A DNA stretch of 64,000 nt from Deinococcus aerolatus (GTDB taxonomy: Bacteria; Deinococcota; Deinococci; Deinococcales; Deinococcaceae): NCBI RefSeq assembly GCF_014647055.1, contig NZ_BMOL01000003.1:124001-188000 (forward strand). The letters are read 5' to 3'. Positions within the stretch are counted from its first letter, which is position 1; each line of letters starts with the position of its first letter. The notes under the pieces were generated by a model that did no database searches, was not told the DNA's origin, and was given only the letters and a program-made list of their open reading frames with translations. Positions 8,716 to 20,521 of the stretch are shown piece after piece. Position numbers and translations under genes: made by a program.

Positions 8716-9384
8716 TCAGGACGTTTTCAGCGCGTACCCGATGCCCCGTACAGTGCGGATGATGCCGTAGCCATCCAGATCACGCAGCTTGGCCCGCATG
8801 TTCGCCATGTGCACGTCTACTACGTTGCTGTTGCTGGGCAGCTCACCGTTCCAGACCTCGCGCTCGATCTCCTGGCGGGAGTACACCCGACCCGGCTGGC
8901 GGGCCAGGAAGGTCAGCAGGTCAAACTCCTTGGGCGACAGGCGAACCTCATGGCCGTTGTAGTGGCACAGCCGTTTCTGGGGATGAATCTCCAGCGCCCC
9001 GATGGAAATGACCTCGCCGTGCTGCTGATGCCGGAGTTGCACTTTCACCCGCGCCACAAGTTCCTCGGGGTGGAACGGCTTGGTCATGTAGTCATCGGCC
9101 CCCGCTTCCAGCAGGTTGACCTTGCGGTCCACGGCGTCCATCGCAGTCAGGATAATGATCGGCACGCTGCTGGTCTTACGCAGGCGACGGGCGATCTCCG
9201 CGCCGTCAAAGTCGGGCAGCCCCAGGTCCAGAATCACCAGGTCAGGACTGCTCTCGCGGGCGCTGGTCAGACCGCTCACGCCATCCGAGGCGCTCAGCAC
9301 CCGGTAGCCAGCCTGCTCCAGCTCGTATTCCACGACGCGGGTGATGTCTGGATTGTCTTCGATCAATAGAATGCGTTGCTCCAT
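8716..9384 (-). CDS. OmpR/PhoB-family response regulator
   Basis: Protein of 222 residues. The receiver domain (1-120) has the acidic pair in LLIEDNPD, the phospho-acceptor Asp in VILDLGLPDFDG, the Thr in IIILTAMDA and the Lys in MTKPF; the C-terminal winged helix (about 130-222) has the typical EFDLLTFLARQPGRVYSR and IRTVRGIGYAL segments. The start is ATG at 9384 with the Shine-Dalgarno GAGGGTG just upstream; a GTG seven codons earlier is less likely. No histidine kinase gene is adjacent, so it is an orphan regulator here. D. radiodurans has a similar orphan OmpR regulator important for radioresistance (DrRRA, DR2418); identity with it is possible but not tested. Confidence 0.92.
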   Translation of the reverse strand: MEQRILLIEDNPDITRVVEYELEQAGYRVLSASDGVSGLTSARESSPDLVILDLGLPDFDGAEIARRLRKTSSVPIIILTAMDAVDRKVNLLEAGADDYMTKPFHPEELVARVKVQLRHQQHGEVISIGALEIHPQKRLCHYNGHEVRLSPKEFDLLTFLARQPGRVYSRQEIEREVWNGELPSNSNVVDVHMANMRAKLRDLDGYGIIRTVRGIGYALKTS

Positions 9385-9541
9385 AATCACCCTCTTGTGA
9401 GGCACCCCCTGGGCGGCGCCGGAAAGGCGCGCTGTCAGCCGAAAGGGAAAACTGCGCCTGCTGGTGAGACCTCGCGCCGGACCGGCGAGAAGTCTCCTCT
9501 GCTGTCAGACATGGTAGGGGGCAGCGCAATACTGGGCGCAC

Positions 9542-9562
9542 AAGAACGGTTTACACGTTCTT
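9542..9562. promoter_or_regulatory. Inverted repeat upstream of response regulator gene
   Basis: AAGAACG (9542-9548) and CGTTCTT (9556-9562) form perfect 7-bp arms with a 7-nt spacer in an AT-richer patch, 158 bp upstream of the response-regulator start and 91 bp beyond the stop of the gene at 9653. It may be an operator or a weak hairpin; no known binding consensus was matched. Confidence 0.35.
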
Positions 9563-9652
9563 AACAGCGCCTGCACTTTCTTCAGAAACGCGGGCGGGCT
9601 TCGAAACTACATCTGTCACTCAAGAGCCTGCCGCGTCTTCAAGGCAGCATCT

Positions 9653-9958
9653 TCATGTAAGCCCACCGCCTTCCGGCACCTTGACCGAGTCCACCTGCAC
9701 CCCGTAGCGCAGCAACAGAGTTTTGAGACGCTGCATGGCCGCCACCGCCCGCGTGCGGTCCTGCTGCCGGAAGGCCACAGTCAGCCGGGCACTGAGGCCG
9801 GGGCGCGGCTCCTGCGCCTGAATCTGCAGCGGCCGGCCAAAGGTGGCGTCGTGCATCACGTCCCGCAGGATGCGCGCGAAGGTCAGCTCGTCCACGCCGT
9901 CAAGCGTAAAGGCAATGCCCTGCACGTCGCCGGGCCGGGAGGAAGCGGGGGGCGTCAT
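9653..9958 (-). CDS. Hypothetical protein
   Basis: Protein of 101 residues. It consists of a hydrophilic N-terminus and an alpha/beta body (VQGIAFTLDGVDELTFARIL, ARLTVAFRQQ, AVAAMQRLKTLLLRYGVQVDSV). No motif or family is recognised. The start at 9958 is supported by TAGCCT ending 7 nt upstream; the frame remains open far upstream only as an artefact of antisense GC-rich sequence. It is divergent from the hydrolase-like gene at 10009 with only 50 bp between start codons, so the two promoters are back to back. Confidence 0.65.
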   Translation of the reverse strand: MTPPASSRPGDVQGIAFTLDGVDELTFARILRDVMHDATFGRPLQIQAQEPRPGLSARLTVAFRQQDRTRAVAAMQRLKTLLLRYGVQVDSVKVPEGGGLT

Positions 9959-10008
9959 GGCGCACAGGCTAACGCGGCGGAGCCGGAAGGCTGCTCTAGA
10001 CTGCAGCC

Positions 10009-10968
10009 ATGACCGGCGAACTGCCACAGGATGATTTTTTCGAGGACGGGCTGGACACCGATGGACTGGGCGAGGGCGTGTACATCGAGCGCCTGAACGG
10101 GGCCGACCTGTATTTCGAGGTGGCGGGCGACCCCAACGCCGGCGAGGCCCCGCTGGTTTTCCTGCACGGCGGGCCCGGCTACAACAGCTACTCGTTCCGG
10201 GAACTGTTCGGCGAGTCGCTAGAGCGCCCGGTGGTGTATCTGGACGGGCGCGGCAGCGGGCGCAGCGGTCCGCTGGAAGACACCGAGCAGGGCCATGAAA
10301 CCCTGGACCTGGACACCCTGGTGGCCGACCTGGAAGCCGTGCGCGACTTTCTGGGCCTGGAGCGCATCGTGCCGCTGGGCCACGGCTTCGGCGCCCTGAT
10401 CGCGCTGGAATACGCCCGCCGCCACCCCACGCACACCGACCGCGCCGTGGTTGTGGGCCCCTGGGTTCACTTTCCGGCGCTGGCGCTGACCCTGCTGTCG
10501 GAGGCCAGCGCCCTGCGCGGCGTGGAGTTGGAAGACCCTGCCGGGGCCATCCGCGCCAGCACCCCGGAAGGCCAGCATCCACAGGTGGGCGACGCGCGGG
10601 TGGAGGCCGCCTTTGGCCTGCTGAACGCCCGTGACCTGCTGAATACCCTGGAATTCGTGGACGCGCCCAGCCGCATGCGACTGGAATTCGTGGACGTGGA
10701 GAGCCAGCTCGTAGGGGGCGGCGAGGTGCAGGAGGCGCTGGTCAACCAGGGAATGTGGGAATTCGAGTACCTGCCCTTCCTGGCCGAGATACGCCGCCCG
10801 GTGTACGTGATCGTGGGGGTCCAGGACCGCACCAGCTACCCCGAACAGGTGCAGTACCTGGCCGATCTGGCCGACGCCGACGTGACCGTGCTGGACACCG
10901 GCCACTACCCCTGGCTGGACGACGAGGAGGCGTTCGCCGAGGCGCTAGAAGATGCATTGAGACGCTAG
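10009..10968 (+). CDS. Alpha/beta hydrolase fold protein lacking the nucleophile Ser
   Basis: Protein of 319 residues resembling prolyl iminopeptidase-type hydrolases: oxyanion motif HGGPG at 53-57, DGRGSGRS at about 79-86, and a C-terminal ILE-like acid region VGVQDRTSYPEQ and catalytic-type His in DTGHYPWLDD. However, the nucleophile elbow reads G-H-G-F-G at 124-128, so the expected Ser is Gly (codon GGC at 10384-10386). The acid and His positions are still present. It may be a non-hydrolytic binding protein or use other chemistry. The very acidic N-terminus (residues 6-25) is unusual. TAGACT at 9997-10002 ends 6 nt before the ATG. Confidence 0.87.
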   Translation: MTGELPQDDFFEDGLDTDGLGEGVYIERLNGADLYFEVAGDPNAGEAPLVFLHGGPGYNSYSFRELFGESLERPVVYLDGRGSGRSGPLEDTEQGHETLDLDTLVADLEAVRDFLGLERIVPLGHGFGALIALEYARRHPTHTDRAVVVGPWVHFPALALTLLSEASALRGVELEDPAGAIRASTPEGQHPQVGDARVEAAFGLLNARDLLNTLEFVDAPSRMRLEFVDVESQLVGGGEVQEALVNQGMWEFEYLPFLAEIRRPVYVIVGVQDRTSYPEQVQYLADLADADVTVLDTGHYPWLDDEEAFAEALEDALRR

Positions 10969-10978
10969 GCTTTCTGGT

Positions 10979-11959
10979 GTGTCCATCCTCGAACTCCGCA
11001 AACTCTGGGGCAACCGCCCGCTGATTGCCGCCGCAGTCGGCGTACTGATTCAGGACGAAACGGGCCGCGTGCTGCTTCAGCGCCGGGGCGACGATGGCCT
11101 GTGGGGCGAACCCGGCGGCGCGCTAGAACCCGGCGAGGACTTTCTAGCCGGGGCGCGCCGCGAACTGCTGGAGGAAACCGGGCTGGTCTGCCCCGATCTG
11201 ACCCTGCTGCCGCTGCCGGACGGCCTGCAAAGCGGCCCGGAACTGTTTCACCGCTACCCCAACGGCCACGAGATCTACATCGTGGGCATGCGGGCGCACG
11301 GAACGCTTCCGGCCTCCGCGCTGGAACAGGCCCAGCCGGACGACAGCGGCGAGACGCTGGAACTGCGCTGGTTCGCGCTGAATGACCTGCCCCCGCTGAG
11401 CAACAATGCCAACCGCCAGAGCCTGAGCGTGTTGCGTGCGCGGCTGGGTCTGCCGCCGCTGCCGCTGGAACCCACACCGCCCGCGCCGCCTGTTGGAAAC
11501 CACCTGATGGCTTTGCGAAACCGCGTGGGGCCGCGGCCCCTCTTTGCCCCCGGCGCGAACGTGCTGGTCACAGATGGGCGAGACAGATTGCTGTTGCTGA
11601 GGCATGGCGGAACTGGAAAGTGGACGGTGCCGGGAGGCAGTCTGGAACCCGGCGAGAGCTTTGAGGACTGCGCCCGAAGGGAACTGCTCGAGGAGACGGG
11701 ATTGCGGGCGGAGGCGCTGGAGCCGCTCCAGATGTTCGCCGGGCCGCGCCACCGCTTCACCTATCCGCACGGGGACGTGGTGGACAACGTGTCGGTGCTG
11801 TACCGGGCACATGACGTGACCGGCCCGCTGACCCCCCAGGCGGGCGAGGTGCTGGAAGTGGGCTGGTTCGGCGCGGATGAATTGCCAGCGGAGGAGGAAC
11901 TGAGCGGGACATTAATTGTGGACAACCTGAGGGTATGGAAAGGGGGCCAGGGCACTTAG
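10979..11959 (+). CDS. Tandem Nudix hydrolase (two Nudix domains)
   Basis: Protein of 326 residues with two complete Nudix boxes of the Gx5Ex7REUxEExGU pattern: GALEPGEDF...RRELLEETGL (about 48-70) and GSLEPGESF...RRELLEETGL (about 221-243). Nudix enzymes cleave X-linked nucleoside diphosphates with Mg2+; the substrate cannot be read from sequence. A Pro-rich linker (about 165-175) joins the halves. The start is GTG; TAGGCT at 10966-10971, overlapping the stop of the upstream gene, ends 7 nt before it, so it may have its own leaderless transcript. A hairpin overlapping the stop codon may terminate transcription against the convergent pheT. Confidence 0.9.
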   Translation: MSILELRKLWGNRPLIAAAVGVLIQDETGRVLLQRRGDDGLWGEPGGALEPGEDFLAGARRELLEETGLVCPDLTLLPLPDGLQSGPELFHRYPNGHEIYIVGMRAHGTLPASALEQAQPDDSGETLELRWFALNDLPPLSNNANRQSLSVLRARLGLPPLPLEPTPPAPPVGNHLMALRNRVGPRPLFAPGANVLVTDGRDRLLLLRHGGTGKWTVPGGSLEPGESFEDCARRELLEETGLRAEALEPLQMFAGPRHRFTYPHGDVVDNVSVLYRAHDVTGPLTPQAGEVLEVGWFGADELPAEEELSGTLIVDNLRVWKGGQGT

Positions 11960-11967
11960 CCCTGGCC
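11945..11967. terminator. Hairpin between convergent Nudix and pheT genes
   Basis: GGCCAGGGC (11945-11953) pairs with GCCCTGGCC (11959-11967) around a 5-nt loop; G-U and G-C pairs extend it outward. It overlaps the TAG of the Nudix gene. No T-run follows, so termination strength is uncertain. Confidence 0.5.
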
Positions 11968-11984
11968 TCCATCTCACCTCTCCC

Positions 11985-14444
<2,460 letters not shown>

Positions 14445-14484
14445 GGTGAAACCTCTTGATGGGGCGGGGAGGAGAAGGGCAGCG

Positions 14485-14892
14485 TCAGCCAGCGGTTTGG
14501 GCGAGGATTCGAACCACCCCGCGCGCCTGCGGCGGCACCAGATTCACGGCGTCCAGTTCCGAGACGTTCACCCACTGGGGCGCATACGAATTCTCGGCGC
14601 TGTTGCGAATGCCCTCGGGGCCGTCGCCCAGGCGCATCTCGCCGGAGACGAGGGATACGCGGAAGTAGTGTTCGTGGTTGTCCAGATTGTCCAGCACCAG
14701 CACTTCCTGGCCCACCGCCACCACCAGATTGACTTCCTCCAGCAGTTCGCGGGCGCAGGCCTCGGCAGGGGTTTCGTCGCTCTCGATGCCGCCGCCGGGC
14801 AGCGTGGCGTAGGCGCGGCCCGCCTTCTGCCGCAGCATTAGCAGGACCTGATCTTGATCGTTGAAGAGGATACCGACAGCGCGGGGTCTCAT
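14485..14892 (-). CDS. Nudix hydrolase (pheS-pheT cluster, second)
   Basis: Protein of 135 residues. The Nudix box reads GGIESDETPAEACA then RELLEEVNL; the usual Gly near the end of the box is Asn, the catalytic Glu residues are kept. The body continues with the short strands expected for the fold. The ATG at 14892 overlaps the TGA of the preceding Nudix gene in an ATGA junction, so translation is coupled. It lies between pheS and pheT, an unusual place for Nudix genes; possible targets include dinucleoside polyphosphates made by aminoacyl-tRNA synthetases, but this is inference. Confidence 0.88.
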   Translation of the reverse strand: MRPRAVGILFNDQDQVLLMLRQKAGRAYATLPGGGIESDETPAEACARELLEEVNLVVAVGQEVLVLDNLDNHEHYFRVSLVSGEMRLGDGPEGIRNSAENSYAPQWVNVSELDAVNLVPPQARGVVRILAQTAG

Positions 14893-15395
14893 GGTTGCTC
14901 CTGGCCCAGATAAAGGCTGAGCACGTTGATGTGAAGGGGATAGAAGTCTTCGGGCCGGTCTCGCAGGCGTTGGCGACACTCGGCCAGCGGCAGCCAACGC
15001 AGATGTCTCGTTTCGTCCGTCTGCGTCAGCGGTTCACCCTCAGCCTCGCAGATGAAGGTGTGCAGGATGATCGAATAGCCGCCCGACAGGTTCTGGGTGA
15101 TGCAAAACGGCGTGTAGCTCATGACCGCGTAGCCGTTCACGGTGCGGGTGATGGCAGTGTTTTCGCCCGCGATCCGGGTCAGGCGCAGGCCCGTTTCCTC
15201 GCCCACCTCGCGGCGCAGGGCGGCAAACACGTTCTCGTACTCGCGCACCTTGCCCGCCGCCACTTCCAGCATGCCGTTCTCGATGCCTGCGCCCGGCTTG
15301 AGGCGCTCCTGAATCAGCAGGCAGCGCACGCCACCAACCTGACGGGCAATGATGGCCCCAACGCAGGGAATCGCGAATGTTTCGGGCAGGATCAT
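14889..15395 (-). CDS. Nudix hydrolase (pheS-pheT cluster, first)
   Basis: Protein of 168 residues. The Nudix box is complete: GKVREYE, seven residues, then RREVGEETGL. The N-terminus (MILPETFAIPCVGAIIARQ) resembles ADP-ribose pyrophosphatase-like members. The ATG at 15395 starts 11 bp after the pheS stop at 15407, within GGAGAAT context that supplies a Shine-Dalgarno sequence. A second ATG 4 nt upstream is in another frame. The gene overlaps the next Nudix gene by 4 bp. Substrate unknown. Confidence 0.88.
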   Translation of the reverse strand: MILPETFAIPCVGAIIARQVGGVRCLLIQERLKPGAGIENGMLEVAAGKVREYENVFAALRREVGEETGLRLTRIAGENTAITRTVNGYAVMSYTPFCITQNLSGGYSIILHTFICEAEGEPLTQTDETRHLRWLPLAECRQRLRDRPEDFYPLHINVLSLYLGQEQP

Positions 15396-15406
15396 CCATT
15401 CTCCTT

Positions 15407-16510
<1,104 letters not shown>

Positions 16511-16702
16511 TCAGCGAAACCCCACAGCGGGTAAAAAGCGAAAGTGGACCCGTGTGGAGCGTCATGGGACGTAAGGTATCAGAAGCAGGGCCAGAGGGTC
16601 AGTCGCAGGAAATCCGGACGCCTCCAGAGGCGCGGCCCCACCCGTCTATGCTGCCAAGACAGACGGACATTTCCCCAACAGGAGCGGTGTTACCGTAAGA
16701 CC

Positions 16703-17929
16703 ATGACCACTGCCGAACGCCCCGCGCCCGTCCGTGACGACGCCATTTTTGACCTGATCGCGCAGGAGGCCGAGCGCCAGCGCACCGGGCTGGAACTGAT
16801 CGCCTCCGAGAACTTCACCAGCGCCGCCGTGCGCGAGGCGGCGGGCAGCGTGCTGACCAACAAGTACGCCGAGGGCTACCCCGGCAAGCGCTGGTACGGC
16901 GGCTGTGAGGTGGTGGATCAGGTGGAACTGCTGGCCATCGAGCGGGCCAAGGAACTGTTCGGTGCAACCTGGGCCAACGTCCAGCCCCACAGCGGCAGCA
17001 GCGCCAACATTGCGGTCTACGGCGCACTCCTGTCGCCCGGCGACACCGTGCTGGGCATGGACCTGTCGCACGGCGGTCATCTGACGCACGGCAGCCCGGT
17101 GAACTTCAGCGGCAAGAACTATTCCATCGTGGGCTACAAGGTCAGCCCCGAAACGGAACGAATCGACATGAACGAGGTTCGCCGGCTGGCGCACACCCAC
17201 CGGCCCCAGATGATTATCGCCGGGGCCAGTGCCTACAGCCGCGTCATCGATTTCGAGGCGTTCCGCACCATTGCCGACGAGGTGGGCGCCATTCTGTTTG
17301 CGGACATCGCGCACATCGCCGGACTGGTGGCCGCCGGCGTGCATCCCAGCCCGCTGCCGCACGCGCACATCGTCGCCACCACCACCCACAAAACTCTGCG
17401 CGGCCCCCGCAGCGGCCTGCTGCTCAGCAGTGACCCCGACATCGCCGCCAAAATGGACCGCTCAGTGTTCCCCGGCCATCAGGGCGGGCCGCTGGAGCAC
17501 ATCATCGCGGCCAAAGCGATTGCCTTCGGCGAGGCGCTGCAACCCGAATTCAAGGCCTACGCGCAGCAGATCGTGAAGAACGCGCAGGCGCTGGCCGCCG
17601 CGTTCCAGACCAAGGGCTACCGCGTCGTGTCGGGCGGCACCGACAACCACCTGTTCCTGCTGGACCTGCGGCCCCAGGGCCTGAACGGCACCAAGGCAAC
17701 CAGGGCTCTGGACGCCAACCACATCACCATTTCAAAGTCCACGCTGCCCTATGACACCGAGAAGATCCTGCACGGCGGCGGCATCCGCATCGGTACGCCC
17801 GCTGTAACCACGCGCGGCATGGTGGAGGATGACATGCCGAAAATTGCCGATCTGATCGACCGGGCGCTGAAAGGCGAGAACGTGAAGGCTGAGGTCCACG
17901 CCTTCGCGAGCGGCTTCCCGCTGCCCTGA
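16703..17929 (+). CDS. glyA: Serine hydroxymethyltransferase
   Basis: Protein of 408 residues. This cytosolic PLP enzyme converts serine and tetrahydrofolate to glycine and 5,10-methylene-THF. Landmarks: [47 protein letters not shown], and the PLP Lys in [15 protein letters not shown]. The ATG at 16703 begins the conserved fold; the frame is open further upstream but that part shows no similarity to the family. GGAG lies 18 nt before the ATG, rather far. The gene is divergent from pheS. Confidence 0.96.
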   Translation: MTTAERPAPVRDDAIFDLIAQEAERQRTGLELIASENFTSAAVREAAGSVLTNKYAEGYPGKRWYGGCEVVDQVELLAIERAKELFGATWANVQPHSGSSANIAVYGALLSPGDTVLGMDLSHGGHLTHGSPVNFSGKNYSIVGYKVSPETERIDMNEVRRLAHTHRPQMIIAGASAYSRVIDFEAFRTIADEVGAILFADIAHIAGLVAAGVHPSPLPHAHIVATTTHKTLRGPRSGLLLSSDPDIAAKMDRSVFPGHQGGPLEHIIAAKAIAFGEALQPEFKAYAQQIVKNAQALAAAFQTKGYRVVSGGTDNHLFLLDLRPQGLNGTKATRALDANHITISKSTLPYDTEKILHGGGIRIGTPAVTTRGMVEDDMPKIADLIDRALKGENVKAEVHAFASGFPLP

Positions 17930-17945
17930 GCCGTCCAGCACAGGA

Positions 17946-17976
17946 GGCAGAAGGCCCAAACAGACCGCCTTCTGCC
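17946..17976. terminator. Hairpin between convergent glyA and HAD genes
   Basis: GGCAGAAGGC (17946-17955) pairs perfectly with GCCTTCTGCC (17967-17976) around an 11-nt loop. It has no long T-run but lies 17 bp after the glyA stop and 7 bp from the stop of the opposing gene. Confidence 0.6.
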
Positions 17977-17982
17977 CCCCGT

Positions 17983-18612
17983 CTAGTTCAGCGTAAGCAC
18001 CGCCCGCAGGTCCTCCAGCACCGCGTCCGGCGTCTCTCCAGTCAGCGCGTGACCCGTGGGCAGGAAAGCGGTGCGCAGCCCCACCGTCTGCGGCCCTGTG
18101 ATGTCGTTGCGCGGCGAGTCGCCCACGAACCATGTGTCGGCTGCCGAAACATTCAGCCGTTCCAGCGCCAGCCGGTAGATGGCGGGATCAGGCTTGCTCA
18201 GGCCCACGGCCTTGCTGATCACCACGTCGTCCACCCGTTCGGACAGGCGGCAGCGGTTCAGGCAGGCGCTCTGCATCTCCGGCCAGCCGTTGGTCACGAC
18301 GCCGATCCGCACGCCGCGCTCCCGCAACTGCCGGAGGACCGCGTGGGCGTGGACCATAACAACTGGGGCCACCATGAAGTGCGCCGTGAAATCGCCCAGG
18401 AGCGTCTGTGCCGAATACGCCAGCCTGAATTCCTGCACCAGCAGCGGCATCACCTCGGCTTTGGGGCGGTAACCGAAATCGTCCAGCGCCACGAAGCGGG
18501 CGGCGTAGGCAGCCGGCAGCGTAAACCGCCGGGTGTGGCCCTCAAGCCACCGAAGCACCGTGGCATTCCGGTCATGCAGCGTGCCGTCCAGATCAAACAG
18601 AACGGCCTTCAC
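17983..18612 (-). CDS. HAD-superfamily hydrolase
   Basis: Protein of 209 residues. Motif I is FDLDGTLHD (about 6-14) with nucleophile and acid Asp, motif II is VVTNGW (about 104-109), the Lys of motif III is in KPDPAIY (about 140-146), and motif IV is FVGDSPRNDI (about 161-170). This is a HAD phosphatase of the small cap subfamily. The substrate is unknown. It starts with GTG inside the end of the flavoprotein gene, with a 4-bp overlap, and ends the SDR-flavoprotein-HAD chain. Confidence 0.88.
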   Translation of the reverse strand: MKAVLFDLDGTLHDRNATVLRWLEGHTRRFTLPAAYAARFVALDDFGYRPKAEVMPLLVQEFRLAYSAQTLLGDFTAHFMVAPVVMVHAHAVLRQLRERGVRIGVVTNGWPEMQSACLNRCRLSERVDDVVISKAVGLSKPDPAIYRLALERLNVSAADTWFVGDSPRNDITGPQTVGLRTAFLPTGHALTGETPDAVLEDLRAVLTLN

Positions 18613-19559
18613 GTCACGCCCACCTGCGGGGCCTCGTCCGGCGATTTGTGGAAGGCCGCACCCTGTGCCCGCACGTCCTCGTGAATCAGGGTGGTGTTGA
18701 GGCTGACCGCTGCCGTCATGCCGCTGGCGGCGGCGCTGGTCACGTACTGCGGCGCTCCGGTCATGTCCCCGGCGGCCCAGATGCCGCGCACCGAGGTCAT
18801 GCCGTTCTCGTTCACCGTCACGCGGCTCTTGTCGTCAAGCGTGCAGCCCAGCGCGACCGGCAGGGTGCTGTTCTGCACCTGGGTCGGGTTAAGAAACAGG
18901 GCGTCGAGTTCCAGACGGCTTCCGTCCCTGAAATGCACGGTTGCCCCGTCCCTGCCGCTGATTCTCGCAACAGCTCCGGTGTGCAGCGGAATCCCGATGC
19001 GCCGCAGGTCCAGCCTCTGCTCGTCGGTCAACTCGTCGGGACCGTCGGTCAGCAGGGTCACGTCCCCGGCCCAGGCGCGCACGTTCAGGGCCAGGTGATG
19101 GCCCTCCTGGTGGCGGCCCAGAACCCCCAGCCGGGCATGGCGGTTGGGCCAGCCGTCGCAGTACGGGCAGTGGTGAACGGTCACGCCCCAGCGCTCGCGC
19201 AGACCGGCAATGTGCGGCAGCCGGTCGCGCACGCCGCTGGCAAACAGCAGCCGCCGGGTCCTGGCCCAGCCGCCGTCGTGCCGGACCGCGAAGCCGTTGT
19301 CCACTGCGCTGGCCTCGCGGGCGGGCGTGTGCAGCACCGTGATGTCGTACGGGGCCAGATCGCGCAACCCCAGCGTCTTGAGGTCCGTGGGCGCGCAACC
19401 GTCGCGGGTAAAGACGTTGTGCGCCGCCGTGGCGCGGGCATTGCGCGGGGGGCCGCCGTCCAGCAGCAGCACCCGCCGCTGCGCGCCGCCCAGGGTCAGG
19501 GCCGCGGTCAGTCCGGCCGGGCCAGCGCCGACAATCACTGCATCGTAATGCTGCGTCAT
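18609..19559 (-). CDS. Thioredoxin reductase-like FAD/NAD(P) oxidoreductase
   Basis: Protein of 316 residues. The FAD-binding dinucleotide motif VIVGAGPAGLTAALTLGG is at 8-25, the CPYCDGWP redox pair (about 131-138) is in the TrxR position, and the C-terminal FAD motif GIWAAGDMTGAPQYVTSA is near 267-284. The canonical NADPH motif in the middle domain is degenerate (VLGRHQEGHHLAL rather than GGGxxA), typical of TrxR-like oxidoreductases that use another donor or partner. Overlaps at both ends (ATGA with the SDR gene, 4 bp with the HAD gene) make it the middle of a coupled three-gene operon. Confidence 0.87.
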   Translation of the reverse strand: MTQHYDAVIVGAGPAGLTAALTLGGAQRRVLLLDGGPPRNARATAAHNVFTRDGCAPTDLKTLGLRDLAPYDITVLHTPAREASAVDNGFAVRHDGGWARTRRLLFASGVRDRLPHIAGLRERWGVTVHHCPYCDGWPNRHARLGVLGRHQEGHHLALNVRAWAGDVTLLTDGPDELTDEQRLDLRRIGIPLHTGAVARISGRDGATVHFRDGSRLELDALFLNPTQVQNSTLPVALGCTLDDKSRVTVNENGMTSVRGIWAAGDMTGAPQYVTSAAASGMTAAVSLNTTLIHEDVRAQGAAFHKSPDEAPQVGVT

Positions 19560-20248
19560 GCCGGGGGACCGGGGCGCACCGTGATGTCAGTCAGCGTGGC
19601 GTCACGCGGCGCGTTCAGGACGAAGGCGATGGTCCGGGCCAGCGTCTGCGGATCTATAAACGCTTCTGGCGTGTACGTGGCCCCCTCCTGAACGCGTACC
19701 TTGCGCTGCATCTCCGTGGCCGTGCGGCCCGGATACACCGAGGTCACGCGCACGCCACCTTCCGCCTCCTCGGCGCGCAGGGCGTCGGCCAGCGCTTTCA
19801 GGGCGAACTTGCTGGCGGCGTAGCTGCCCCAGCCCGCATTGGCACTCAGGCCCGCGCCGCTGTTGACGAACACGATGGTGCCGCGCTCCTGCCGCACCCC
19901 GGGCAGCAGCAGCCGGGTCAGCTCGGCGGGGGCCACCGTATTGACGGCCAGCGTGTGGGTCCAGACGGCGTGCCCCTGTTCGGCCACCGCGCCCAGTTCC
20001 ACGACTCCGGCGTTGTGAACGACATTGGACACGCGGCCCAGTCCGGCCAGCGCCTCCTCAAATGTCTCCGGGCGCGTCAGGTCAAGCCGCAGCGGACGGC
20101 CGCCCACCTCGGCGCACAGGGCGTCCAGCGCCGCGCCGCCACGTCCGGTCAGGATCAGGTCATGTGTGCCGGCCAGCGCGCGGGCCAGGGCGCTGCCGAT
20201 GCCGCCGGACGCGCCGGTAATCAGGGTGGTGGGCAAGGGTGAGGACAT
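19556..20248 (-). CDS. Short-chain dehydrogenase/reductase
   Basis: Protein of 230 residues. The NAD(P) site is TLITGASGGIGSALARAL (about 7-24), followed by NAG in VVHNAGVVELG (about 78-88), the catalytic Ser in FVNSGAG (about 126-132) and YAASKFAL with catalytic Tyr and Lys (about 141-148). The substrate cannot be told. Start at 20248 is supported by TAACCT ending 7 nt upstream. It leads the SDR-flavoprotein-HAD operon. Confidence 0.9.
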   Translation of the reverse strand: MSSPLPTTLITGASGGIGSALARALAGTHDLILTGRGGAALDALCAEVGGRPLRLDLTRPETFEEALAGLGRVSNVVHNAGVVELGAVAEQGHAVWTHTLAVNTVAPAELTRLLLPGVRQERGTIVFVNSGAGLSANAGWGSYAASKFALKALADALRAEEAEGGVRVTSVYPGRTATEMQRKVRVQEGATYTPEAFIDPQTLARTIAFVLNAPRDATLTDITVRPGPPA

Positions 20249-20258
20249 ACGCCCGAGG

Positions 20259-20462
20259 TTAGCGCGCCGGGCAGGTCCGGAAATATCTCTCCTGAAACCG
20301 GGTGGCGCCGATGATGCCCTCATCCGTCCAGCGCGTCCCACAGCGCTCCACCACCAGCCTGTCCTCCAGATCGTCCTGGCGCACGATAACGGCAATGACC
20401 GTTCCCCACGCCTCCTGCACAGGTTCGGGCCAGCCCAGGCAGACAGGGAGGCCAGGCTTCAT
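20259..20462 (-). pseudogene. Fragment resembling a small inorganic pyrophosphatase-type protein
   Basis: A 67-residue frame. Its body, GTVIAVIVRQDDLEDRLVV and TDEGIIGATRFQERYF, resembles the C-terminal half of proteins annotated as small inorganic pyrophosphatases (pattern VIAVIHRxDDxEDKxVV ... FQExYF). The N-terminal half expected in such proteins is not found; the frame is open upstream into the end of the next gene, but with no start codon and no matching motif, and neighbouring frames contain stops. It may be a truncated remnant or a short divergent protein. It sits only 10 bp from the SDR start. Confidence 0.45.
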
Positions 20463-20521
20463 CAGAGCAGCATAGAAACCCGCCGGAGCCTCATCACCCC
20501 GGCAGCCCAGAAAGACCGACC

